Assembly: GCF_000270305.1 (NCBI RefSeq)
Contig: NC_015737.1
Coordinates: 1,674,501 to 1,738,500, forward strand
DNA from: Clostridium sp. SY8519
Lineage (GTDB): Bacteria; Bacillota; Clostridia; Lachnospirales; Lachnospiraceae
Direction: 5' to 3'
DNA: 64,000 nucleotides
In this document: positions 29,074 through 36,786 of the stretch, piece by piece
Layout of the letters: every line of letters begins with the position of its first letter
Numbering within the stretch: position 1 is the stretch's first letter
Notes under the pieces: model-generated
The model's database searches: none
The model's input: only the letters and a program-made list of their open reading frames with translations
What the model was told of the DNA's origin: nothing
Program-made: the position numbers and the translations under genes

Positions 29074-30382
29074 AAACAAATACAGCCTTCGCAAGAAGTT
29101 TGTGCTGGTGCTTGTCATCGACTTTTTTCTTGCCGCACTGGTTTGCCTGAGTGTACTGACCTTTGGCACATCCGTGCTGGACAGCCGCCGCGCGGATGGT
29201 ACCGGTAAGGCCAGGATAGATAATAAAGAAACAGAACTTCAGGAATATATACAGGAGAATAAACTGAGCACAGACGATATGGACCAGGTCGATCAGTGGG
29301 TCAGAAAACAGTACGGCGTCTATCTGTCCATTTACCGGGGTAAGACCAATATCTATGATTCGGAGAATTACCCGGCGGTCGGCGGGGGAGAATTATCCGA
29401 TGTGTATTACAGCGGAAGCTACTACAAACTGAAATTTAAGGATGCTGCTACAGATCTGTATTTACTCTGGGATTATGATCTGCAGTACTATATCGCGCTT
29501 ATCATTGGATCCGTTGTACTGGGTGTAGTGGTCTTTCTCATTATTGCTCTGATTTATATCAACCGTCTGATCCGGAGGATCCGCAGGCTGGAGTCCGATG
29601 TGCGTGTACTGGCTGGCGGCGACCTCAATTATGTCATCGAGCATAAAGGCAGGGATGAACTGACGTCCCTTGCTTCGGAGCTGAATCAGATGCGGATTGC
29701 CATGAAGGAAAATATCGAACTGGAAGAGGCACTGAGCCAGGCAAACACCAGGCTGGTGACTAGCATGGCCCATGACCTGCGTACGCCGCTGACCACATTG
29801 ATCCTGTATCTGGAACTGCTGAACAACAGAAAATACCGTTCAGAGGAAGAGCGGGACAGATACATCGGCAAATCTCTGCGAAAGGCACAGCAGATCAAGC
29901 ATATGTCCGACCAGCTGTTTGAGCGGTTCCTGATTTTCCGGGACGATTCAGAAGCGACCAAACTGGAAGATCCGCAGCCGGTGGACTTTGTACTGGAAGA
30001 CCTGCTGTCGGATACGATTATGTATCTGGAATCCCAGGGGTTCCGTGTGGAGACTGCGACCGCGTGGAATGCGCAGGAGCTGAATGCTGTAAAAATTGCG
30101 GTAGTCAGCGATTTCGTTACCAGAATCTTTGACAATATCAGTTCCAATCTGCTGAAATACGCGGACCGCAGGGCAGCGGTATTTATCGGGCTGTTTCGGG
30201 AAGACGGAAACATACGGCTGCAGTTTACCAACCGGATTGTTCCCAACCGTTCCGATCAGGAAAGTACCCGGATCGGCCTGATTAATGTTCGGCTGATGAT
30301 GGAAAAAATGAACGGGGAAGCACTCATCGATGAGAATGCCTCCCACTTTTCGATTACCCTCATTTTCCCGGAAATTATATAA
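29066..30382 (+). CDS. Sensor histidine kinase
   Basis: A 438-residue membrane kinase with a TTG start (29066), supported by GGGAAAGGG at 29050-29057. Two membrane segments (about 11-33 and 142-165) enclose a 105-residue external sensor part of no family I recognise. A HAMP segment follows, then the phosphorylated His236 in SMAHDLRTPLTTL and an ATPase domain with an N-box at NISSNLLKYAD. The glycine boxes are reduced, as in several VanS/BceS-like kinases. Cationic peptides or envelope damage are plausible signals because of the dlt neighbour. Confidence 0.88.
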   Translation: MSKNKYSLRKKFVLVLVIDFFLAALVCLSVLTFGTSVLDSRRADGTGKARIDNKETELQEYIQENKLSTDDMDQVDQWVRKQYGVYLSIYRGKTNIYDSENYPAVGGGELSDVYYSGSYYKLKFKDAATDLYLLWDYDLQYYIALIIGSVVLGVVVFLIIALIYINRLIRRIRRLESDVRVLAGGDLNYVIEHKGRDELTSLASELNQMRIAMKENIELEEALSQANTRLVTSMAHDLRTPLTTLILYLELLNNRKYRSEEERDRYIGKSLRKAQQIKHMSDQLFERFLIFRDDSEATKLEDPQPVDFVLEDLLSDTIMYLESQGFRVETATAWNAQELNAVKIAVVSDFVTRIFDNISSNLLKYADRRAAVFIGLFREDGNIRLQFTNRIVPNRSDQESTRIGLINVRLMMEKMNGEALIDENASHFSITLIFPEII

Positions 30383-30428
30383 CACACAAAACAGAACATA
30401 AAACAGAACACAAAATAGAACACAAAAA

Positions 30429-30464
30429 ACGAAGAATCCGGAACCAGGGCTCCGGATTCTTCGT
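30429..30464. terminator. Bidirectional terminator after the kinase
   Basis: Thirteen-bp stem (30429-30441 with 30452-30464). The six-A run to the left gives a T tract on the minus strand, serving the gene at 30491. Confidence 0.75.
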
Positions 30465-30490
30465 CAGGTTAAGAGAGAAAAAATTGGTAG

Positions 30491-30709
30491 TTATTCGGCT
30501 TTGCCGTCTAACCGGTCATAGTTCCAGCGGGTGAAATCCTTTAATGCGATCACTTCCGGCTCCTGAATGGATGCGACATCCGCATGATTCACCTGATACA
30601 GGGAAGCGATCTCATTCGTGGAACATGTTTTGTTCTCATTGGTTTTTGCGACAATAAATTCTCGTGTAGCAGCTCTTGCGCCGGCTACAACATCCCCAAA
30701 TGCTGACAT
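30491..30709 (-). CDS. Small conserved-looking hypothetical protein
   Basis: A 72-residue soluble protein (MSAFGDVVAGARAATREF at the N-terminus). I do not recognise a family. It has a clear ribosome site, AAAGGAGA, before the ATG at 30709, and its own terminator. No signal peptide or membrane segment. The 35 residues upstream in the longer open frame lie before the ribosome site and are left out. Confidence 0.6.
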   Translation of the reverse strand: MSAFGDVVAGARAATREFIVAKTNENKTCSTNEIASLYQVNHADVASIQEPEVIALKDFTRWNYDRLDGKAE

Positions 30710-30892
30710 GATACATTCTCCTTTCAAAAATGTTCTGGTTTGTAGTATTATTATAGCTGATTTCACTTTTTTACGAAGCGGAATCCTTTTGGAATACAGA
30801 AGATAACCATACAAAAATAAGAAAGTGTTCTATGAAAGTTTACACAGAAAAATGGATAAGTGGTTTTAACCACGAAAAAAGGAGAAAAACAG

Positions 30893-31363
30893 ATGTTTCG
30901 TAAAATGAGAAGATTTAAGCAGCAGATTTCACAGGAGGACTGTGAACAGATCCTCCGCCGGGAACCAAGAGGCGTGCTTGCGGTGCTGGGCGATGACGAT
31001 TACCCTTATGCCGTGCCGCTGGACTTCCTGTATCAGGATGGCAGACTGTATTTTCACTGCGCCAAAGAAGGACATAAGCTGGATGCTATTGCCCGGCATG
31101 CCAAGGCATCCTTCTGCGTGATGGATCAGGGATTTCGAAAAGAAGGGGAATGGGCCCTGAACATCCGCAGTGTGATTGCCTTCGGACGGGTGCGTCTCGT
31201 GGCGGATCAGGAGAAGACTCTGGCAGTCGTGCGGGACCTTGGTCTGAAATACTATCCGGATGCGGGGGACGTGGATCTGGAGATCGAGCGGACGTTTCGG
31301 AATGTGCGGATTCTGGAGATGGAAATCGATCATATGACCGGCAAGCTGGTGAACGAATCCTGA
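30893..31363 (+). CDS. Pyridoxamine 5'-phosphate oxidase-like flavoprotein (NimA type)
   Basis: A 156-residue split-barrel flavin-binding protein. The N-terminal pattern (REPRGVLAVLGDDDYPYAVPLDFLYQDGRLYFHCAKEGHK) is that of the small FMN-binding family that includes nitroimidazole-resistance reductases. The function here is unknown; an electron-transfer or flavin-dependent reductase role is inferred. The start at 30893 follows GGAG at 30881. Confidence 0.8.
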   Translation: MFRKMRRFKQQISQEDCEQILRREPRGVLAVLGDDDYPYAVPLDFLYQDGRLYFHCAKEGHKLDAIARHAKASFCVMDQGFRKEGEWALNIRSVIAFGRVRLVADQEKTLAVVRDLGLKYYPDAGDVDLEIERTFRNVRILEMEIDHMTGKLVNES

Positions 31364-31690
31364 TTTTTTACAGAAGTTACAATATATTTACAAATTATGT
31401 TTTTAATTGACAGATAATAATAGGAGAAGTACGATATAAACAGATAATAAAAAGGGGCAAACATTGTTATCCCATGGGGAGGTGATAATGATGGAAAATA
31501 ATTGGGGGAACCACTGTTTTATTCTGCTGTTTTCCACTGTTCCATAACGGGCTTATCAACTCATCAAACGCGGACCGCAAGGGAAAGGGATGCGGTTTGA
31601 GAGAAACGATTTCATGATTGAATAGGGAAACAGAAGCCGGCGGTAATTTATGGTTGTTGTATTCCATATGTTTTTGATGAAAGGGAGCCT
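31364..31690 (+). other. Intergenic region with a promoter and a short leader-like frame
   Basis: About 330 bases. TTGACA at 31407-31412 with TACGAT at 31430-31435 (17-base spacer) looks like a promoter. The frame at 31488 is described separately. Nothing else is recognisable. Confidence 0.45.
31488..31547 (+). CDS. Possible 19-residue peptide
   Basis: A frame of 19 codons starting MMENNWGN with a hydrophobic end, behind an excellent ribosome site (GGGGAGGTGAT at 31477-31487) and about 50 bases after the promoter at 31407. It is too short to judge by composition. It could be a leader peptide for the genes that follow. Confidence 0.3.
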   Translation: MMENNWGNHCFILLFSTVP

Positions 31691-31979
31691 ATGAAAAAGA
31701 GAATATTTGCACTGTTGCTTTCCGGACTGCTTGCGGGAACTACCGCAATTCATCCGCAGCTGGCTCAGGCAGCAGGAACATAGAGTATTGCAGCAGATAC
31801 GTATGTTATCCACACAGCAGATGAAAAATAAAAGTTATGACGGCATACGTATTCTGCGTCCATCTGTCACCTGGAAGCTGAATAATTTAAAAGGATATGC
31901 GAAATCGGCTAAAGAACCTGGTTATGCAAAGTATACTGAGGAGGACTGGAAAAAATGTTCGACCGAAAAAGCGGTCTGA
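31691..31979 (+). pseudogene. Remnant of a secreted-protein gene
   Basis: A good start (GGGAG before ATG at 31691) encodes a 30-residue signal peptide, MKKRIFALLLSGLLAG onward, ending LAQAAGT, but a TAG follows immediately after the expected cleavage site (31781-31783). In another frame up to 31979 a lysine-rich sequence continues. This looks like a secreted protein truncated by a frameshift, next to an intact secreted gene. Confidence 0.45.
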
Positions 31980-31994
31980 AAGGCGGTGAAAAGC

Positions 31995-33350
31995 ATGAAG
32001 AAAAGAAGCAGGAAACTCAGTGCTGTGGTACTGGCAGCAGGACTGGCAGTCACTGTCTTTGGAACGGGAGATCTTGCACAGGCGGCTGCAATCGGGTCTA
32101 CGATCTACTGGGTGAACATCTTATACAAATTAAACCATTTTGATTATGAAAAAAATCCACGAGTTGTTGATGATTATAGCGATACTGTGAGTATACCGGA
32201 AAAGTTGCAGGAATATCTGAATACGGTTCACGTCAGCAAGGCATCTGTAAACAAGAAAACGTTTAAAGTAGGAGATAAGCTGACCTACCGGATTGTGCTG
32301 AAAGATAACGGGCTGAAATCCCTGGAATCCGATTCTATTGTAGATGAGGAAATTGATTACAGTTCTGTAAAATGTGTCGCATTGAATCTGGCGGCAAAAA
32401 AAAGCGGTCAGCGCGTGTGCCTTTACCTGAAGCCGGTACGGAAGAATGCTGACGGGAGTGTAGAGTGGAAAGGCAGTATGAAGATTCGGAAAGGAATGCA
32501 GCCAGGGAAATGGATCGTGCAGTCGATGGATGTAAATCCGAACACGACAGAGTGGCATGAGTGGGCCTTTTCTTTACTAAATAGAGAGCAAAATGGAAAT
32601 CCGCAATATCCGGATCTATCCTGGGGGGACTTTAAAGTCACCGGAACAAAAACGGATCTGACGGCACCAAAAATAGTGCGATTGAAAAACCGTCGGGTAT
32701 CCAAGCATCGGATTCAGGTACGGTGGAAAGTATTGGATCCGAGCGGGGCGTATTGTTATCTGGTGTGGGGAGGTGATGTTTATGGGGAACGGTTGAAAAA
32801 GACCGGGAACTATTACAAGATCACGGAGACAAAGAGTTGGCTGCAGGGTGACATCGGGCTGGTTGCGGTAGATACCTGGGGAAATCAGGTCTACTATGAA
32901 ATTGTGAAGGGAAAGTGGAGGAATCCGATACGAACGGATCGTGCCTCCAGCCAAATTTCCATCCGGAAGATCACCCAGAAAAAGCCAACGGTAAAACCGG
33001 GAGAAATCCAGAAGATTACGCTTTCCATGAAATGGAAAAAGTTCAAACCGGAACGTATGAGAATTGATTACCGTGCCCCTTATGCGTATCTGTGGGATGA
33101 CCCATCTGCCATAGTAGAGTTGAAGGCAAAGAACCGCAGCAAAACGAAATGGAGTGGAACTTTTCAGCTTAAACCGACTTCCAATTGGAAAGGAACCTGG
33201 AGTATTGCCAAGATCTGTGTATTTGGAAAAAACAGCAAGGGAAGGCGAGTAACGCTTACCATTGAAAACAGCAAATGGATGCCGTCCTCCCATGTCGGCA
33301 GCGGCTATCTGCGGGCGGATCTGAGCGGCGGAAATATCCGTGTACAGTAA
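31995..33350 (+). CDS. Large secreted protein of unknown function
   Basis: A 451-residue exported protein. MKKRSRKLSAVVLAAGLAV to AQAAA is a signal peptide (about 30 residues). The rest is beta-rich, Lys/Trp-rich and suggests several immunoglobulin-like domains, e.g. the segments from about 75-215, 220-315 and 325-440. I do not recognise a named family or catalytic motif. The start at 31995 follows AGGCGG; a GTG nine bases upstream is also possible. A strong terminator follows. The preceding broken gene may be a former paralogue. Confidence 0.6.
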   Translation: MKKRSRKLSAVVLAAGLAVTVFGTGDLAQAAAIGSTIYWVNILYKLNHFDYEKNPRVVDDYSDTVSIPEKLQEYLNTVHVSKASVNKKTFKVGDKLTYRIVLKDNGLKSLESDSIVDEEIDYSSVKCVALNLAAKKSGQRVCLYLKPVRKNADGSVEWKGSMKIRKGMQPGKWIVQSMDVNPNTTEWHEWAFSLLNREQNGNPQYPDLSWGDFKVTGTKTDLTAPKIVRLKNRRVSKHRIQVRWKVLDPSGAYCYLVWGGDVYGERLKKTGNYYKITETKSWLQGDIGLVAVDTWGNQVYYEIVKGKWRNPIRTDRASSQISIRKITQKKPTVKPGEIQKITLSMKWKKFKPERMRIDYRAPYAYLWDDPSAIVELKAKNRSKTKWSGTFQLKPTSNWKGTWSIAKICVFGKNSKGRRVTLTIENSKWMPSSHVGSGYLRADLSGGNIRVQ

Positions 33351-33385
33351 TTCTTCCATAAGAAAAACTGACAGTCAGGCCAGAC

Positions 33386-33433
33386 AAAGGGGCGCCGGGA
33401 TTCTGCACATCCGCAGAATCCCGGCGCCCCTTT
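33386..33433. terminator. Bidirectional terminator between convergent genes
   Basis: A perfect 21-bp stem (33386-33406 with 33413-33433), 6-base loop, with AAA and TTT edges. Confidence 0.85.
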
Positions 33434-33461
33434 GCGATAAAGCCTTTTAGGGGAACGGGGA

Positions 33462-34724
33462 TCAGAGCTCTGCAGAAGCTTCAGTGGAAAGCTCAGAACT
33501 GGGAGAATCCGCCTCGTTTACACTGCGCACGACAAAGACGGATACCAGGAAAGCGGCCAGATAGAGTCCGGCCAGAACAAGAAAAACACTTTCGTAACGT
33601 CCGGTGCGGTTCATGAGAAACGCAGTGATTTGGTTGCCGGAAAGACCGGCAAATGCCCAGGCGGACAGCGCGAGCCCATGGATGTTGCTGATGTTTTTCA
33701 TGCCGAACCGGCTGGAGAGCAGGGCCGGCAGTGTGCTGAAGCCGCCGCCGTAGCCTGCGTTGACGGTCAGCATCAGGAGGACAATAATACCCAGGATGCC
33801 TTTGGCAGCCGCTGATGTGAAAAAGGACAGCAGAACGGCGAGGAACGACATGGCGAAAATAATACGGTAAATGGTGTTTCGGTCTTTTAAATGGTCACTG
33901 ACGGTGGAAAAGCCAATGCGTCCCAGCGCGTTGGAAGCGGCGGTGCAGGACTGGATCATGCTGACGGTAACGGCGCCGAAGCCCGCCAGCTGAAGAATCG
34001 GTTTTTCATAGGAGATCAGTGCCAGACCGCAGGTGATGTTTAAATAGAACATAATCCAGATGCCCAGGAACGTTTTGTTCCGGAACATCGCCAGCGGCCG
34101 GGAGGTTTTGTCCGGAACCGGTTCGGTCCAGCTGTCCGGCTTTTTCAGCAGAAAGTGGCCCAGAAGCATCAGGACAAAATATACGCCGCCCAGAATATAG
34201 AACATGGCGGCCAGACCGACACTGTCCTGCAGGGTGTTCATAATAGGGCTGGCAATGGCTTTTGCCAGACCGAATCCCATAATGGAAATGCCTGTGCCCA
34301 GTCCTTTCCGGTCATCAAACCAGAGCATCAGGGTTTTGACCGGCGTCAGATAGCCGATGCCCAGTCCGATCCCCATGATACAGCCGTAAAACAGGAAAAT
34401 GCCGATGGTGGTGCCGACAGGACCCAGAACCGACGCGAACTGAATACAGGCGCCGGTACCCAGCATGCCGCAGGTAAAGCAGATCGCTGCCAGCAGAGAG
34501 GATTTGTGGATATCAGCTTCGACAAAACGGCCGGCGAAGGCGGCGGACATACCGAGAAAGAAGATGGCCAGGGAAAAGGCAAATCCGATGACAGAAGGAC
34601 GAACGCCGATTTGTTCACTCAAAGCTGCGCTGAAAGATGACCAGCAGTATACCGTCCCTATGCTGCAGTGGATGAGCAGCGCCGGAATGGCAGCGCGTGT
34701 CCATCTGTTTTCCAGAAAATTCAT
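33462..34724 (-). CDS. OFA-family MFS transporter (oxalate/formate antiporter-like)
   Basis: A 420-residue transporter with twelve membrane segments. The N-terminal IHCSIGTVYCWSSFS and the later ITCGLALISYEKP are characteristic of the oxalate:formate antiporter branch. The substrate is probably a small organic anion; formate would fit the riboswitch. The start at 34724 is set by AGGAGGAATCTC; the longer frame would run through the riboswitch terminator. It is a single gene behind promoter, ZTP aptamer and terminator. Confidence 0.85.
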   Translation of the reverse strand: MNFLENRWTRAAIPALLIHCSIGTVYCWSSFSAALSEQIGVRPSVIGFAFSLAIFFLGMSAAFAGRFVEADIHKSSLLAAICFTCGMLGTGACIQFASVLGPVGTTIGIFLFYGCIMGIGLGIGYLTPVKTLMLWFDDRKGLGTGISIMGFGLAKAIASPIMNTLQDSVGLAAMFYILGGVYFVLMLLGHFLLKKPDSWTEPVPDKTSRPLAMFRNKTFLGIWIMFYLNITCGLALISYEKPILQLAGFGAVTVSMIQSCTAASNALGRIGFSTVSDHLKDRNTIYRIIFAMSFLAVLLSFFTSAAAKGILGIIVLLMLTVNAGYGGGFSTLPALLSSRFGMKNISNIHGLALSAWAFAGLSGNQITAFLMNRTGRYESVFLVLAGLYLAAFLVSVFVVRSVNEADSPSSELSTEASAEL

Positions 34725-34840
34725 GAGATTCCTCCTAACAAGAGATACATGTGAAGGCTGTCCTTTTTTCTGCTTTTTTTGGGGGGGGGCAGAGCAGACA
34801 GAAAAACTCTGAAAAGGCTCAGGACTCCCGAAAAAAGGGC

Positions 34841-34870
34841 GAAAAAAAGACAACCCGGTGACGAGTTGCC
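34841..34870 (-). terminator. Expression-platform terminator of the ZTP riboswitch
   Basis: On the minus strand GGCAACTC pairs with GGGTTGTC (8 bp, loop GTCACC) and is followed by seven T residues (34842-34848). Its 5' arm overlaps the aptamer's terminal GGGC, so ligand binding and termination exclude each other. Confidence 0.85.
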
Positions 34871-34930
34871 CAGGCGGTCGGCGTATCCTATCTGGGTGCA
34901 CTGTGTTCCTTCACATATCCGCCAGCACCT
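34868..34930 (-). promoter_or_regulatory. ZTP (pfl) riboswitch aptamer
   Basis: On the minus strand the first domain has the GGTGC/GCACC stem enclosing the conserved CTGGCG and an inner TGTG/CACA hairpin. After a short linker comes GCCGACCGCCTGGGC, the signature of ZTP riboswitches that forms the pseudoknot. Binding of the purine intermediate ZTP (a sign of 10-formyl-folate shortage) would prevent the terminator and switch the OFA transporter gene on. Confidence 0.88.
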
Positions 34931-34942
34931 TCAGATGAGGAT

Positions 34943-34971
34943 AGTGTACAGAAGAAAAGGGATGGTGTCAA
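34943..34971 (-). promoter_or_regulatory. Promoter of the riboswitch-controlled transporter
   Basis: On the minus strand TTGACA (34971-34966), 17-base spacer, TACACT (34948-34943), a few bases upstream of the aptamer. Confidence 0.75.
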
Positions 34972-35024
34972 CAGAAATGTATTTTTATGAGTACATCTGT
35001 CAGTTGTGAGGGGCAGAAAAATGA

Positions 35025-35054
35025 TTGTTTCATGTCATGGAAATCGTGTATAAT
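35025..35054 (+). promoter_or_regulatory. Promoter of the DUF1846 gene
   Basis: TTGTTT (35025-35030), 18-base spacer, TATAAT (35049-35054); about 50 bases before the start codon. Confidence 0.65.
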
Positions 35055-35104
35055 GAAAAAATCTATTGGTTCAATAAATAAAGAAGTCTGGGAGTCTGAA
35101 TATT

Positions 35105-36586
35105 ATGAAAACAGGATTTGATAACGAGAAGTATCTGGATATGCAGTCCAGGTGCATCAGGGAAAGAATCAGTCAGTTCGGCGGCAAGCTGTATCTGGAA
35201 TTCGGCGGCAAGCTGTTTGATGACTATCACGCGTCCCGGGTGCTGCCGGGATTTGAGCCGGACAGCAAGATCCGCATGCTTTCACAGATCAGGGATGATG
35301 TGGAAGTGGTCACGGTCATCAATGCGAACGACATTGAGAAAAACAAGGTGCGGGGCGACATCGGCATCACCTATGATCAGGATGTCCTGCGTCTGATTGA
35401 CGCATTCCGCGGATACGGCCTGTATGTAGGCAGCGTAGTGCTGACCCGTTTTGCGGAACAGGAGAGCGCAGTTGCCTTTCAGAAAAAGGTGGAGGCGCTG
35501 GGCATCCGTGTGTACCGCCATTACAGCATCAGCGGCTATCCGAACAACATCCCTCTGATCATCAGCCCGGAGGGGTTCGGACAGAATGAGTACGTAGAGA
35601 CCAGACGCTCCCTGGTGGTAGTGACTGCTCCGGGTCCGGGAAGCGGCAAAATGGCTGTCTGCCTGTCCCAGCTGTATCACGAGCATCAGAGAGGCGTGAA
35701 GGCAGGATACGCGAAGTTTGAGACGTTCCCGATCTGGAATCTTCCGCTGCAGCATCCGGTGAATCTGGCCTATGAGGCGGCCACCGCAGACCTGAATGAT
35801 GTCAATGTCATCGATCCCTGGCATCTGGAGGCCTATGGGAAAACTACTGTGAATTACAACCGTGACGTGGAAGTGTTCCCGGTACTGAATGCCATGTTCC
35901 AGCAGATCTACGGCGAATCTCCCTACAAATCACCCACAGATATGGGTGTGAATATGGCGGGCAACTGCATCTTTGACGAAGCGGCAGTGCAGGCAGCCGC
36001 CGGACAGGAGATTATTCGCCGGTATTACAAAGAACGGTGCGATATCCGTAAGGGAACCGGTTCACAGGAAGCGCTGCAGAAACTGGAGCTTCTGATGCGG
36101 AAGGCAGGGCTGACAGAAGCGGACCGTCCGGTGGTCGCTGCGGCAGAAAGCAAATCGGAGGAGACCGGACAGCCGGCAGCCGCGATTGAGCTTCCAAATG
36201 GACAGATCGTTACCGGCAGCACAAAATCCCTGATGGGAGCCACTTCCGCGATGCTGCTGAACGCGCTGAAGGTCCTTGGAGGCATTGACGACCCGGTGCG
36301 TCTGATCTCGCCGGACGTGATACGGCCGATTCAGCAGCTGAAAGTCAGACATTTCGGCAGCAAGAATCCCCATCTTCACATCAATGAGATACTGATCGCG
36401 CTAACCATCAGTGCCGAGAACAGCAAAGAAGCCAGAATTGCCCTGGATCAGCTGGAAAAACTCAAAGGATGCGAAGCCCATTCCTCAGTCATTCTGTCCG
36501 GGGCAGATGAGGCCACCTTCCGTCAGCTGAAGATCAATCTGACCTGTGAACCCTGCTATCAGAGCAATAAGCTTTTCCATAAGTGA
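35105..36586 (+). CDS. DUF1846-family protein
   Basis: A 493-residue soluble protein of the DUF1846 family, recognised by the opening (FDNEKYLDMQSRCIRERI), the FGGKLFDDYHASRVLPGF block and VVVTAPGPGSGKMAVCLSQLYHEH, which looks like a nucleotide-binding loop. Length is that of the family (about 490-500). The cellular role is not established. It is a single gene with its own promoter and terminator. GGGAG lies before the ATG. Confidence 0.9.
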   Translation: MKTGFDNEKYLDMQSRCIRERISQFGGKLYLEFGGKLFDDYHASRVLPGFEPDSKIRMLSQIRDDVEVVTVINANDIEKNKVRGDIGITYDQDVLRLIDAFRGYGLYVGSVVLTRFAEQESAVAFQKKVEALGIRVYRHYSISGYPNNIPLIISPEGFGQNEYVETRRSLVVVTAPGPGSGKMAVCLSQLYHEHQRGVKAGYAKFETFPIWNLPLQHPVNLAYEAATADLNDVNVIDPWHLEAYGKTTVNYNRDVEVFPVLNAMFQQIYGESPYKSPTDMGVNMAGNCIFDEAAVQAAAGQEIIRRYYKERCDIRKGTGSQEALQKLELLMRKAGLTEADRPVVAAAESKSEETGQPAAAIELPNGQIVTGSTKSLMGATSAMLLNALKVLGGIDDPVRLISPDVIRPIQQLKVRHFGSKNPHLHINEILIALTISAENSKEARIALDQLEKLKGCEAHSSVILSGADEATFRQLKINLTCEPCYQSNKLFHK

Positions 36587-36663
36587 GACATTCCGGCAGG
36601 CAGAAAAGAAACTGCAGCAGGAAGCTTACCGAAGAAAAGACTGTACAGGAGAGTTTCTAACAC

Positions 36664-36708
36664 AAAAAACGCCGGATGCAGCAGACAGCTGGATCCGGCG
36701 TTTTTTTT
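36664..36708. terminator. Bidirectional terminator after the DUF1846 gene
   Basis: A 14-bp stem (36664-36677 with 36693-36706) with A-run and T-run edges; a further short spacer separates it from the convergent GH25 gene. Confidence 0.85.
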
Positions 36709-36786
36709 CTGTGTTTCTGTACAGATGATTTGTATCTGTGCACTTTTTGCCGTTTAGCGAAAATCTATGGGTACGGATGGGGAAAC

